Assembly (NCBI GenBank): GCA_964572845.1
Contig: CAZNFX010000011.1
Span: forward strand, 91,079-155,078
DNA from: Bin55 sp964572845
GTDB lineage: Bacteria; Pseudomonadota; Gammaproteobacteria; Pseudomonadales; Azotimanducaceae
Length of the DNA: 64,000 nt
Reading direction: 5' to 3'
The notes under the pieces are model-generated. The model was given only the letters and a program-made list of their open reading frames with translations. It did not search any database and was not told the origin of the DNA. Position numbers and translations under genes: made by a program. The stretch's first letter is position 1; each line of letters begins with the position of its first letter. This document shows, in pieces, positions 44,760 through 53,803 of this stretch.

Positions 44760-46541
44760 ATGCTAGTTTTGAAATCAAAGCCTGAGTTGATGTCGTCCAA
44801 TCAGGTCGATAATCGTAGAGTCGGTCGAGGTCACTTCGAACAATTGCCAATACGAACCGCTGGCCTAATATGGCTCTGCATGATAGCGTCGTGTGCGCAC
44901 TTAAGCGCCGACGTCTTGGATGTCATGCAGGATGAATTGCAGCGGTCCTTTGAGGTGCTTCAGGACGAACGGACACCGCCTTACTACATCAGCTACGAGA
45001 TTACTCAGAGTTCAAGCGCAAACGTAAGCGCAAGCTTTGGAGAAGTGACCAGTCGTGAAAACTTCACGAGCAGGTATCTAGACATTGATCTTCGTGTGGG
45101 TGATTATTCACTTGACAACACCCATCCTGTACAAGGTGGCACTGAAGTCCCGGGCATCGGTGTCTATACCACGCCCATCGACAATGCAGATGCCCTGCGA
45201 GCTACATTGTGGTATCGAACGGACATTTCGTACAAGAATGCTCTCTCTCAGTTCACGCGTGTCCGCAATCACGTGCAGTCCACCGTGGAGGCTGACGACA
45301 AGTCAGGCGACTTTTCCCAAGTCAAACCGTCTCTATTCCAGGAAGATATTGTTCAACTTGACGCTGATTTGGCGCAATGGAGTCGGAAACTGGAGCAATA
45401 CACTCAACCATTTGCTAACTCTCCATTCGTCCAAACCAATTCGGCGTCGTTGGAGGGAACGGTAGAGACTCGGTGGTTCGTCAATTCCGATGGTTCGCGT
45501 GTTCTAGTCTCTCAGCCGTACTACCGCATGGTGATTTCGGCTACTGCAAAAGCCGACGATGGCATGGTGCTTACTTTGGTGCGCACGTTTGATTCTGTCA
45601 ATCCTGATCAACTGCAAGAGGACGAAAAGGTCCTTTCGGCCGTGAACACCATGATTGACGAGCTCAAGTCGTTGCGAGAAGCACCCTTGGTAGATCCATA
45701 CACAGGTCCCGCAGTATTGTCGGGTCGAGCCACAGGTGTATTTTTGCATGAAATTCTGGGGCACCCACTAGAAGGGCATCGCCAGAAGTCCGACGACGAG
45801 AGTCAAACCTTTCGCAAGCAGGTGGGAGAGCGAGTGCTACCTGAAGCATTCACGATAGTTTTTGATCCTTCCTTGAGTGCTTTTGGCGGTATTGACTTGA
45901 TCGGAGGGTACAAGTATGACAACGAGGGCGTCGAGGGACAAAGAGTCGTTGTAATTGAAAACGGCGTCCTCAAGAGCTTCCTGATGTCCAGAGCCCCAAT
46001 CGAAGGCTATCCAGAATCGAACGGCCATGGCCGCAAGCAATTTGGACGATCAGTGGTAGCACGCCAATCCAACCTCCTTCTTGAAGTGAACGACCCAGTT
46101 TCCCCAGACGAACTTGAAGCTATGCTGCTTGAACAGGTCGAGGAACAAGACAAGGAATTTGGCTTATATTTCAAAGACATAACTGGAGGATTCACAACGA
46201 CTCAGCGCGACTCACCCAATGCCTTCAATGTCACTCCAGTCTTGGTCTACAAGATCTATAGAGATGGATCACGGGAATTGGTTCGAGGAGTCAATCTCAT
46301 TGGGACACCTCTTGCAACCTTGAGCGAAGTGAAGGCTGCAGCATCTGACTATGAAGTCTTCAACGGCATGTGTGGTGGCGAATCGGGTAGCGTTCCGGTT
46401 TCGGCGGTTGCGCCCTCTATTCTAATTTCGCAGATTGAAGTTCAGAAGATGGACATCTCGCGAGACATTCCGCCCATCTTGCCATCCCCTTTGAGTAACT
46501 CGTCTGCTCAGTTGATCGATCACACAGGTCGACGACAGTGA
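44760..46541 (+). CDS. Exported TldD-like metalloprotease subunit, pair 2
   Basis: A 593-residue TldD homologue. The frame opens at ATG 44760, which puts a long polar stretch before the hydrophobic segment TAGLIWLCMIASCAHLSA. An in-frame TTG at 44844 would give a normal-length signal peptide, so the true start may be later. The zinc site is intact: H330-E-I-L-G-H in GVFLHEILGHPLEGH and the Cys in FNGMCGGESG. It is closely similar to pair 1 over the whole C-terminal half (for example SNGHGRK, VVARQSNL, FGLYF, PNAFNVTPVLVYKI). The stop overlaps a GTG start of the partner gene (GTGA). Confidence 0.92.
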   Translation: MLVLKSKPELMSSNQVDNRRVGRGHFEQLPIRTAGLIWLCMIASCAHLSADVLDVMQDELQRSFEVLQDERTPPYYISYEITQSSSANVSASFGEVTSRENFTSRYLDIDLRVGDYSLDNTHPVQGGTEVPGIGVYTTPIDNADALRATLWYRTDISYKNALSQFTRVRNHVQSTVEADDKSGDFSQVKPSLFQEDIVQLDADLAQWSRKLEQYTQPFANSPFVQTNSASLEGTVETRWFVNSDGSRVLVSQPYYRMVISATAKADDGMVLTLVRTFDSVNPDQLQEDEKVLSAVNTMIDELKSLREAPLVDPYTGPAVLSGRATGVFLHEILGHPLEGHRQKSDDESQTFRKQVGERVLPEAFTIVFDPSLSAFGGIDLIGGYKYDNEGVEGQRVVVIENGVLKSFLMSRAPIEGYPESNGHGRKQFGRSVVARQSNLLLEVNDPVSPDELEAMLLEQVEEQDKEFGLYFKDITGGFTTTQRDSPNAFNVTPVLVYKIYRDGSRELVRGVNLIGTPLATLSEVKAAASDYEVFNGMCGGESGSVPVSAVAPSILISQIEVQKMDISRDIPPILPSPLSNSSAQLIDHTGRRQ

Positions 46542-48334
46542 GACTGCAACAATGTTGCACATTAGCGTTGTGTTGGATTGCATGGATTAGCTGCCAAATC
46601 GCTGAAGGCGATGACGAAGGCGTTCTTCGTCAAGCGATGCAGGATGAATTGGACCGTTCCCTGAGTGAACTTCAGCTAGAGGGGGAACCTAAACCATACT
46701 TCATTTCCTATACAGTTACCGAGGTCCATTCGGATTCAGTTCAGTACGTTCTTGGCTCGCACGATACTTCCAATACAAACCAGAGGCGCACTCTATCGGT
46801 AGTCGTACGAGTAGGTAATTCAGAACTTGATAACACTGGTTTCCTTGACACAAGCAACAATGAAATTGCAATCAGTCCCGGAATAACAGGTTCTTCGCTG
46901 CCACTGCGTGACGACTACGATGAACTTCGACGGGTCCTGTGGCTAGCGACCGATAGTGCGTACAAGGGGGCCATCAAAACCTATTCGGCCAAGAAGTCGG
47001 CGTTGGCAAACCAAATAGCCGGTGCACGGACACCGGACTTTAGCGTTGAAGAGAATCATGTGTACGAACAGGACGCCAGCGAAACTGGAACCACCTTCGA
47101 AGAGATTTCTCGTGTCGCCAGCGACTTGTCATTGGCATTTGCGAACCGAACTGATGTGTTTGCCTCTTCGGCGTATGTGCAAAGTTCGCTATCCAGTCGC
47201 ATTTACTTGGATTCTGAGGGCAATTCCAGCCGTTTGACTACGCCAGTTTGCACGGTCGGCGCTAGAGCCAAGACCCAAGCACTTGATGGAGCTGTAATTC
47301 GCGACTCAACGAACACCTACTCACGTAGCTGCGCTGATCTTCCGAGTGCAGATGCACTGAGAGCCGAAGCAATGGCCATGGTGGAGCGGCTTGTTGCTCG
47401 ACGCAACGCAGAGCCACTGTTTGTATACAGCGGACCTGTACTATTCGAAGCTCAAGCGGCTGCAGACTTCCTGAACCAAGTGCTTGCAAAATTGCTCGGC
47501 GCGATGACTGTGCCCGAGACTGGCGATCCAGAGTGGGACAGAATATTTGAGCAAATCGCCAATCCATTCGTCGCCAAGATCAATTCCAGGGTGTTTCCAC
47601 GGACCGTGAGTGTGTTCAATGACCCGACATTGACCGAACACCAAGGCAAACCCTTGCTTGGTAGCTATGCTGTTGACGCGCAAGGTATGCCTACGCGACG
47701 GACGGAGTTGGTATCCAATGGCATTCTGAAGACGTTGCTTACTACACGCGACCCCGTCGAGTCACTTGTGAACTCCACTGGTAGCCACAGAGGCTATGGG
47801 AATCCTCTGCCCGGGAATCTCTTCATAGAGACTGACAACGGTCTTTCGATGGAAGAGCTGAGAGCTGAACTGATCGGGCTGGCAGAGGAAAACGGGTCGG
47901 ATTTTGCGCTACTTGTACGCAAGATTCAAAGCATGGAAGACTACGATGGAAGTGATGCTTCGCTGGACGAGTGGTTCAGAACTCAGTTCGCCGGTGGAAT
48001 CGCCGCTATGCCTGCAATTGACGTTGTGAAAGTCCATACGGATGGACGCGAGGTCCAATTGCTGCCAATGGTAATTACTGACTTCGTTGACAGCTTCTTC
48101 AAGGACATTGTGGCTACCTCGGCGGAGGCCTATCACTTTGACTTGGCCATTTCGCCCTTCGGCAGCGTAAATCTCTTGACTCTGTTCACAGAGGGAATGT
48201 CGGCGTTTCATGGAGGCAAGGAGTTCATTTCAATCATTACACCTGCCATGCTCTTTGAGGACCTGACTCTTCGAAGCGCCGTAGGATTCAAGCCCAACCT
48301 TCCAGTCGTACCGCACCCTTTAGCACAAGATTGA
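46538..48334 (+). CDS. Exported TldE/PmbA-like subunit, pair 2
   Basis: A 598-residue TldE/PmbA-like protein starting at a GTG that overlaps the previous stop by 4 nt. The signal peptide is VRLQQCCTLALCWIAWISCQIAEG. The HExxxH position reads LFEAQAAADF, so the zinc site is absent. Core motifs NDPTLTEHQGKPLLGSY and RRTELVSNGILKTLLTTR match the other TldE-like copies, and it ends PNLPVVPHPLA. It carries two short insertions relative to pair 1 (around residues 110-120 and 475-485). A 115-nt spacer (48335-48449) follows. Confidence 0.9.
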   Translation: MRLQQCCTLALCWIAWISCQIAEGDDEGVLRQAMQDELDRSLSELQLEGEPKPYFISYTVTEVHSDSVQYVLGSHDTSNTNQRRTLSVVVRVGNSELDNTGFLDTSNNEIAISPGITGSSLPLRDDYDELRRVLWLATDSAYKGAIKTYSAKKSALANQIAGARTPDFSVEENHVYEQDASETGTTFEEISRVASDLSLAFANRTDVFASSAYVQSSLSSRIYLDSEGNSSRLTTPVCTVGARAKTQALDGAVIRDSTNTYSRSCADLPSADALRAEAMAMVERLVARRNAEPLFVYSGPVLFEAQAAADFLNQVLAKLLGAMTVPETGDPEWDRIFEQIANPFVAKINSRVFPRTVSVFNDPTLTEHQGKPLLGSYAVDAQGMPTRRTELVSNGILKTLLTTRDPVESLVNSTGSHRGYGNPLPGNLFIETDNGLSMEELRAELIGLAEENGSDFALLVRKIQSMEDYDGSDASLDEWFRTQFAGGIAAMPAIDVVKVHTDGREVQLLPMVITDFVDSFFKDIVATSAEAYHFDLAISPFGSVNLLTLFTEGMSAFHGGKEFISIITPAMLFEDLTLRSAVGFKPNLPVVPHPLAQD

Positions 48335-48449
48335 TGGCGTACTGCAGTGGGCTGCTAGCGAGAGCACTCTCTTTGTCCCTGCGGTCGCGTTGTCTCAACT
48401 TTCGAACTAGAATCGCCTCTAAGCTATTAAGTTCCTTGGAATTGAGACC

Positions 48450-50159
48450 ATGGGCGTGAAACGACTCATTTGTAGCACTGTATTGGCACTGATAGGCTTT
48501 TCAGGCTCCACGATTGGTGCCGAGTTCGACGCTCTCGATGTTATGTTTCAAGAAGTGCAACGATCTATGAAACTCCTGAAGAGAGAAGATGAGCCACCTT
48601 ACTACATAAGCTATGAAGTTACCGAAGACGTTGCCGCTACTGTCAGTGGTGCGTTTGGAAGATCCACGAGCGAAAACTATATCGTAAGCAGATACTTGGA
48701 TATAGATCTACGGCTAGGCGACTACTCGCTTGACAATACCCATCCTCTCCGCGGCGGATTGGAAACACAGTCAATCGGACCGTCGACCACTCCCATTGAA
48801 GACGAAGAGGCCCTAAGGACGACGCTCTGGCTTCATACGGACGTTGCATACAAACAAGCATTGGCTCAATTCACTAGAGTCAAGTCAGCGGTGCAATCAA
48901 GCGTTAGACCTTTCTTTCGTGTGGGTGACTTCTCCAAATATCCCGTACGGAAGTATAGTGAGTCAAGAGTTGAATTGGATGCTGACCTCGCGCAATGGAA
49001 AGACAAGATTGGCGAATACACTCAGCCCTTCGCAGAAGCTGAGTTCATTCAGGAAAATTACGCCTACATTTTTGGCGACGTCGAAACAAGGTGGTTTGTA
49101 AATTCGGATGGCACTAGAGTCTTGGTTTCCCAGCCCTACTATCGTTTGGTTATACAAGCCACTTCCAAAGCTGACGATGGAATGGATCTAACCGTGGAGC
49201 GCGCGTTTGACGCAAGCACCCCGGACAAGATATTGCAGGATGACACTGTCTTGCATGCAGTACACAGCATGATCACTGATCTGCAAGCGCTTCGGAGCGC
49301 TCCTGTGGTTGAACCATACACCGGTCCGGCGATCCTTTCTGGAAAGTCCACGGGTGTCTTCTTTCACGAGGTCTTGGGACGCCGAGTGGAAGGACATAGA
49401 CAGCGACTACTCGACGAAGGACAGACCTTCTATTCGCAAATCAACAAGCGACTGTTGCCCCGCAGTTTTTCGGTTGTGTTTGATCCAACCATAAACTCCT
49501 TCGATGGGGTCGAGCTCGTTGGGGACTACAAGTTCGACAACCAGGGGGTTGAAGGACAGCGGGTCGTTGTTGTCAATCGAGGGGTCTTGGAAGGCTTCTT
49601 GATGTCCAAGACTCCGATCATGGGCTACTTCCGATCGAACGGGCACGGACGGAAGAACTACGGCTTTCCAGTAGTGTCGCGTCAATCCAATCTCTTTGTC
49701 GAAGTACGAAATCCACACACTCGGGAAGAACTTGAAACAATGCTCATGGATCGAATCAGGGAGCAAGGAAAACCCTTTGGCCTGTATTTTGCGGATGTAA
49801 GGGGCGGGGATACACTCACAGGCCGATCGATGCCGAATGCATTCAACGTAAACCCCATCATGGTCTACCGTCTCTATCCGGACGGAACCAAGGAATTGGT
49901 GCGAGGAGTGGACTTGATCGGCACGCCGCTGATCGCGCTCAGTCGAATAGAAGCAGGAGCAGACGACATCGAAGTTTTCAACGATGTGTCTGATGCCGAA
50001 TCTGGACAGTTGCCTGTCTCTACCGTAGCGCCTTCGATCTTGATCTCCCAAATCGAAGTTCAAAAGACCGAGAGTTCGCGGGACACTCCTCCAATACTCC
50101 CGTCTCCTGTCAGGCACCTCCAAGAACAATCCAGTCCTAGCACTGGGAAAAAACAATGA
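48450..50159 (+). CDS. Exported TldD-like protein with degenerate zinc site, pair 3
   Basis: A 569-residue TldD homologue with signal peptide MGVKRLICSTVLALIGFSGSTIGAE. The metal-site motif reads H306-E-V-L-G-R311 (49365-49382) instead of HExxxH, a CAC-to-CGC type change. The distal zinc Cys is also gone: the segment after FN reads DVSDAESG, with Ser514 at or beside the usual Cys position. The frame is otherwise complete and similar to sister copies, so it is a translated, probably non-catalytic paralogue rather than an obvious pseudogene. It could be a regulatory or binding subunit, or be in early decay. The stop overlaps the partner start (ATGA). Confidence 0.9.
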   Translation: MGVKRLICSTVLALIGFSGSTIGAEFDALDVMFQEVQRSMKLLKREDEPPYYISYEVTEDVAATVSGAFGRSTSENYIVSRYLDIDLRLGDYSLDNTHPLRGGLETQSIGPSTTPIEDEEALRTTLWLHTDVAYKQALAQFTRVKSAVQSSVRPFFRVGDFSKYPVRKYSESRVELDADLAQWKDKIGEYTQPFAEAEFIQENYAYIFGDVETRWFVNSDGTRVLVSQPYYRLVIQATSKADDGMDLTVERAFDASTPDKILQDDTVLHAVHSMITDLQALRSAPVVEPYTGPAILSGKSTGVFFHEVLGRRVEGHRQRLLDEGQTFYSQINKRLLPRSFSVVFDPTINSFDGVELVGDYKFDNQGVEGQRVVVVNRGVLEGFLMSKTPIMGYFRSNGHGRKNYGFPVVSRQSNLFVEVRNPHTREELETMLMDRIREQGKPFGLYFADVRGGDTLTGRSMPNAFNVNPIMVYRLYPDGTKELVRGVDLIGTPLIALSRIEAGADDIEVFNDVSDAESGQLPVSTVAPSILISQIEVQKTESSRDTPPILPSPVRHLQEQSSPSTGKKQ

Positions 50160-51946
50160 AATGGCTTGCAAGTTGGGTGCTTGTGTTGCAGGTAGCAGCA
50201 ACTGCAAGTGCACAGTTCGCCGACAACGATGTGTTAGTTCGTGCTCTGCAAGATGAAATGGATCGTTCTTTGGCAGAACTCCAACTTGAAGACGGACTCC
50301 CACCTTACTTTATCTCGTATTCGATACAAGAGAGACACACGTCATCGCTAACTTACGTCTTGGGTGCGCATAACGGCACTAATTCGAGCCACGTGCGAGT
50401 TCTAGCTGTTAACGTTAGAGTAGGTTCCAAACAGCTCGACAACACGAACTTTCTTCTCGTGGAGGAAAATCCAAATCAGTCAGACGACAGCGGCGTTGTG
50501 CACGTACTTCCATTGACTGACGATTACGACGAACTGCGGCGCGTCATTTGGGTTGCCACCGACCAAGCATACAAAAGCGCATTGGCCCACTATTCTGCAA
50601 AGACTTCGGCGATTGCGAGTCAAACCGATGTGGAACGCCCCAATGACTTTAGCGACGAAAAGCCCTACGAATACGTAGACGAACGGCCTACAAGAGCACT
50701 TGAGCTCGATCGTCTAGCTGATCTTGCGCGGCAAGTATCCACCGTGTTTAGGGGGCGACCAGAACTTTTCTCATCCTATGCGAATGCATTTAGCATTACG
50801 ACTAGGCGTACTTACTTGGACTCCGAGAGCAATTTCCACGTCTATAGCACTGAGCTTTGCGGTGTGAGAACTCACGCCCATACGCAGACGTCCACGGGTG
50901 CCATAATCAAAGACGGCACGTCGGTATTGGCACGTGACTGTTCCGAACTCTCTGATATCGAGTCATTGAAGGCAGACGCGGTCCACATGGCAGAGCATCT
51001 TGTCGTGCAACGTGAGGCGGAAACTCTAGATGCCTATACCGGCCCTGTCTACTTGGAAAGCCAAGCCGCCGCCGAGTTCATCAATCAAGCATTAGCTGGG
51101 CTGCTCGTTGCCGTTCCCGTGCCTATGACCGGAAATTTTCAGTTTGATGTGCAAATCCAAAATATCGCCAATCAATTTATTCACAGAATTGGTACACGCG
51201 TGTTTCCTCGGAACATTTCTGTTGTCAACGATCCTACGATTGACGAGCGCAATGGTCGATTGCTGCTGGGCAGCTATACAGTGGACAGTGAGGGCATGCC
51301 ATCGAGACGAACCGAACTGATTGCCAACGGCATACTCAAGAATCTACTGACTACACGGTCTCCGGTTGGAGGTCTGGTCGTTACCACAGGAAGTAACCGC
51401 GGTTTGCCAATACCTCTTCCGGGCAACTTGCTTCTACAGACAGATCAGGGGATTTCGCAAGAAGCTATTCGCGAGCAGCTCTTCGACATCGCACGTTCCA
51501 ACGGCTCCGACTTTGCTATGGCGATTACAAAAATCGCCAACACACAGGAAATCGAGATGGCGCATGTCGAGATGTCCGAAATCGTGAGTGCAACAATGGA
51601 AGGGAACATTGCTGTGCTGCCCGCAATCCATCTAGTCAAGTTGTATCCAGATGGACGCCAGGTCCCCGTACAACCCATGGTTATCGAAGACTTCGTCCCA
51701 GCACACTTCAGAGAAATTGTGGCGACTACCGAGGAAAGCCACCAGCACGACGTTCCGGTGTCTCCATTGACTGGAATGAATGTGTTGATGGCCATAGTCC
51801 GAGGGCCGACTGCGCTATCGGGGTATGACCAAACCTACAGCTCAATTGTCACTCCAGGTCTTTTGTTTGAGGACATGACTCTGCGAATTGCCAGTGGACA
51901 AAAGCCGAGATTGCCGATTGTGCCGCACCCGATGTCAAGCGAGTAG
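50156..51946 (+). CDS. Exported TldE/PmbA-like subunit, pair 3
   Basis: A 596-residue TldE/PmbA-like protein coupled to the degenerate TldD-like gene by a 4-nt ATGA overlap. The signal peptide is MKWLASWVLVLQVAATASAQ. The HExxxH position reads YLESQAAAEF. Core motifs NDPTIDERNGRLLLGSY and RRTELIANGILKNLLTTR are intact, and it ends RLPIVPHPMS. Unlike its partner it shows no sign of decay, which suggests that the third pair still has a structural or binding role. A 129-nt spacer (51947-52075) follows. Confidence 0.9.
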   Translation: MKWLASWVLVLQVAATASAQFADNDVLVRALQDEMDRSLAELQLEDGLPPYFISYSIQERHTSSLTYVLGAHNGTNSSHVRVLAVNVRVGSKQLDNTNFLLVEENPNQSDDSGVVHVLPLTDDYDELRRVIWVATDQAYKSALAHYSAKTSAIASQTDVERPNDFSDEKPYEYVDERPTRALELDRLADLARQVSTVFRGRPELFSSYANAFSITTRRTYLDSESNFHVYSTELCGVRTHAHTQTSTGAIIKDGTSVLARDCSELSDIESLKADAVHMAEHLVVQREAETLDAYTGPVYLESQAAAEFINQALAGLLVAVPVPMTGNFQFDVQIQNIANQFIHRIGTRVFPRNISVVNDPTIDERNGRLLLGSYTVDSEGMPSRRTELIANGILKNLLTTRSPVGGLVVTTGSNRGLPIPLPGNLLLQTDQGISQEAIREQLFDIARSNGSDFAMAITKIANTQEIEMAHVEMSEIVSATMEGNIAVLPAIHLVKLYPDGRQVPVQPMVIEDFVPAHFREIVATTEESHQHDVPVSPLTGMNVLMAIVRGPTALSGYDQTYSSIVTPGLLFEDMTLRIASGQKPRLPIVPHPMSSE

Positions 51947-52075
51947 CGTTCGTAGTCTAGGCGATCCAAGCGTAGCTCGTTGATCAGGCAGGGAGTCCAG
52001 CGTGGATGTACTATATCCAAGAGGGGTGCTGATTGAACCCCCAAACTCTCTCAAGCTAGCAACGCCCAAATTGAT

Positions 52076-53803
52076 ATGAGAAAAAGCCTATTCCAAGCCG
52101 ATCACACAATGAGAGCCCTTCTTTGTTCTCTGGTCGTTGGGTTGGTAGCCAGTGGACACGTTAGAGCTGAACAAGACGATGCGGAGTTTGACGTGTTGGA
52201 CGTCATGCATGACGAATTGTCTCGATCATTCGACCTTCTGCAAGACGAGGAGGAGCCGCCGTATTTTCTAAGCTATGAAGTCACTCAGGACGAGACTCTT
52301 AGCGTCAGCGGGTCCTATGGGGAAATCGGTGGAATCGTCGATCGATCATTTCGCGAGTTGGACATCGATCTGCGAGTCGGGTCGTTTGAACTCGATAACA
52401 CCCATTTCGGTGGCCGCGGCAGTGCCACGTCGATTTCTATAGAGAGTCCCGAGGCTATTCGCAATACGCTGTGGTATGCCACAAATAGGGAATACCGCAT
52501 TGCTGTTGCCCAATTGAGCGATGTACGCAGTGCCATGCAGTCTCGCGTTGAGGAAGTCGATCAATCAGGAGACTTTTCTCCCGCACCGCGTGAAGAACAT
52601 CGTTCAGATGTCATTGAACTGGATGCAAATCTTTCGGTACTTGCAGACAAGGTCAGACTCTATGGCGCCCCATTCAAGCGTACCGAGCACATAATCTTCA
52701 ACCGAGTCACAGTTTCAGGAGATGTCGAAACTCGGTGGTTCGTAAATAGTGAAGGCACTAAGGTGCGAGTTTCGCAACCGTTCTATCGAATAATCATCGA
52801 GGCATCTGCGAAAGCCGACGACGGCATGGTGTTGTCTCGTCAACTGAGTCACATCTCAACTACGATGCAGGGTTTGCCCAGCGACGAAACAGTAGTGAAG
52901 GAGGCGCAAGCACTAATTGAGGAATTGGCTGAAATGCGTGTTGCGCCAATCGTTGAACCCTATGCCGGTCCAGCCATACTGTCGGGACGAGCCACGGGCG
53001 TTTTCTTTCACGAAATCCTGGGGCACCGTCTGGAGGGCCATCGTCAGAAAGCCGAACACGAAGGACAAACCTTCAAGTCAAAGTTGGGCGAGTATGTGTT
53101 GCCGGAAAATTTCACCGTTGTCTTCGATCCCAATATCCGCAGATTCGGACCAATAGAGTTGGCTGGCACTTACGACTATGACAATCAGGGAGTGCGTGCT
53201 CAACGAGTAACGGTCGTTAAGAACGGGATACTGACAGGCTTCCTGACTTCTCGCTTGCCAATGGAGGGATTCCTAGTGTCCAACGGGCACGGACGCAAGA
53301 ACTATGGCAGACCTGTTGTTGCTCGGCAATCAAATATGTTTGTAGAGATCGAAGACCCCTACACACCAGAGCAGCTCAAGGCGATGTTGATTGAGCGAGT
53401 TGTTGAGCAAGGAAAGGAGTTTGGCCTTTATTTCGAAGACATTCGTGGCGGCTTCACCCTAACTAACCGCTCGATGCCGAACGCATTCAATGTCACGCCA
53501 GTTGTCGTGTATAGAGTCTATCCGGACGGACACCAGGAAATGGTTCGCGGCGTCGATCTCATTGGAACTCCACTTACAACATTCAGTCGAGTTGAGGCGG
53601 GCGCACAAGACTTCGAGGTATTCAATGGCATATGTGGTGCTGAATCAGGCTTGATCCCTGTCGCAGCGGTAGCGCCTTCAATACTGGTATCGCAAATTGA
53701 GGTGCAGAAGAAGGCTAGCTCACGAAGTATTCCACCGATCCTGCCCAACCCAGTGGATGCACAGGACGAACTCTCATTCAATACATCGGCAATGCAGCAG
53801 TAA
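52076..53803 (+). CDS. Exported TldD-like metalloprotease subunit, pair 4
   Basis: A 575-residue TldD homologue. ATG 52076 opens the frame; ATG 52109 gives the neater signal peptide MRALLCSLVVGLVASGHVRAE and may be the true start. The zinc site is intact: H312-E-I-L-G-H in GVFFHEILGHRLEGH and the Cys in FNGICGAESG. Its tail (KKASSRSIPPILPNP) is closest to the pair 1 copy, which suggests that pairs 1 and 4 are near relatives or share ancestral features. The stop overlaps the partner ATG by 1 nt (TAATG). Confidence 0.92.
   Translation: MRKSLFQADHTMRALLCSLVVGLVASGHVRAEQDDAEFDVLDVMHDELSRSFDLLQDEEEPPYFLSYEVTQDETLSVSGSYGEIGGIVDRSFRELDIDLRVGSFELDNTHFGGRGSATSISIESPEAIRNTLWYATNREYRIAVAQLSDVRSAMQSRVEEVDQSGDFSPAPREEHRSDVIELDANLSVLADKVRLYGAPFKRTEHIIFNRVTVSGDVETRWFVNSEGTKVRVSQPFYRIIIEASAKADDGMVLSRQLSHISTTMQGLPSDETVVKEAQALIEELAEMRVAPIVEPYAGPAILSGRATGVFFHEILGHRLEGHRQKAEHEGQTFKSKLGEYVLPENFTVVFDPNIRRFGPIELAGTYDYDNQGVRAQRVTVVKNGILTGFLTSRLPMEGFLVSNGHGRKNYGRPVVARQSNMFVEIEDPYTPEQLKAMLIERVVEQGKEFGLYFEDIRGGFTLTNRSMPNAFNVTPVVVYRVYPDGHQEMVRGVDLIGTPLTTFSRVEAGAQDFEVFNGICGAESGLIPVAAVAPSILVSQIEVQKKASSRSIPPILPNPVDAQDELSFNTSAMQQ

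Noticed and set aside
49407..50303. A 298-codon minus-strand frame across the third pair, and similar long antisense frames at 41460, 42411 and 59031
   Set aside because: They mirror conserved TldD/TldE-like or DnaE2 coding sequence and have no family resemblance of their own; they result from codon bias on the coding strand.
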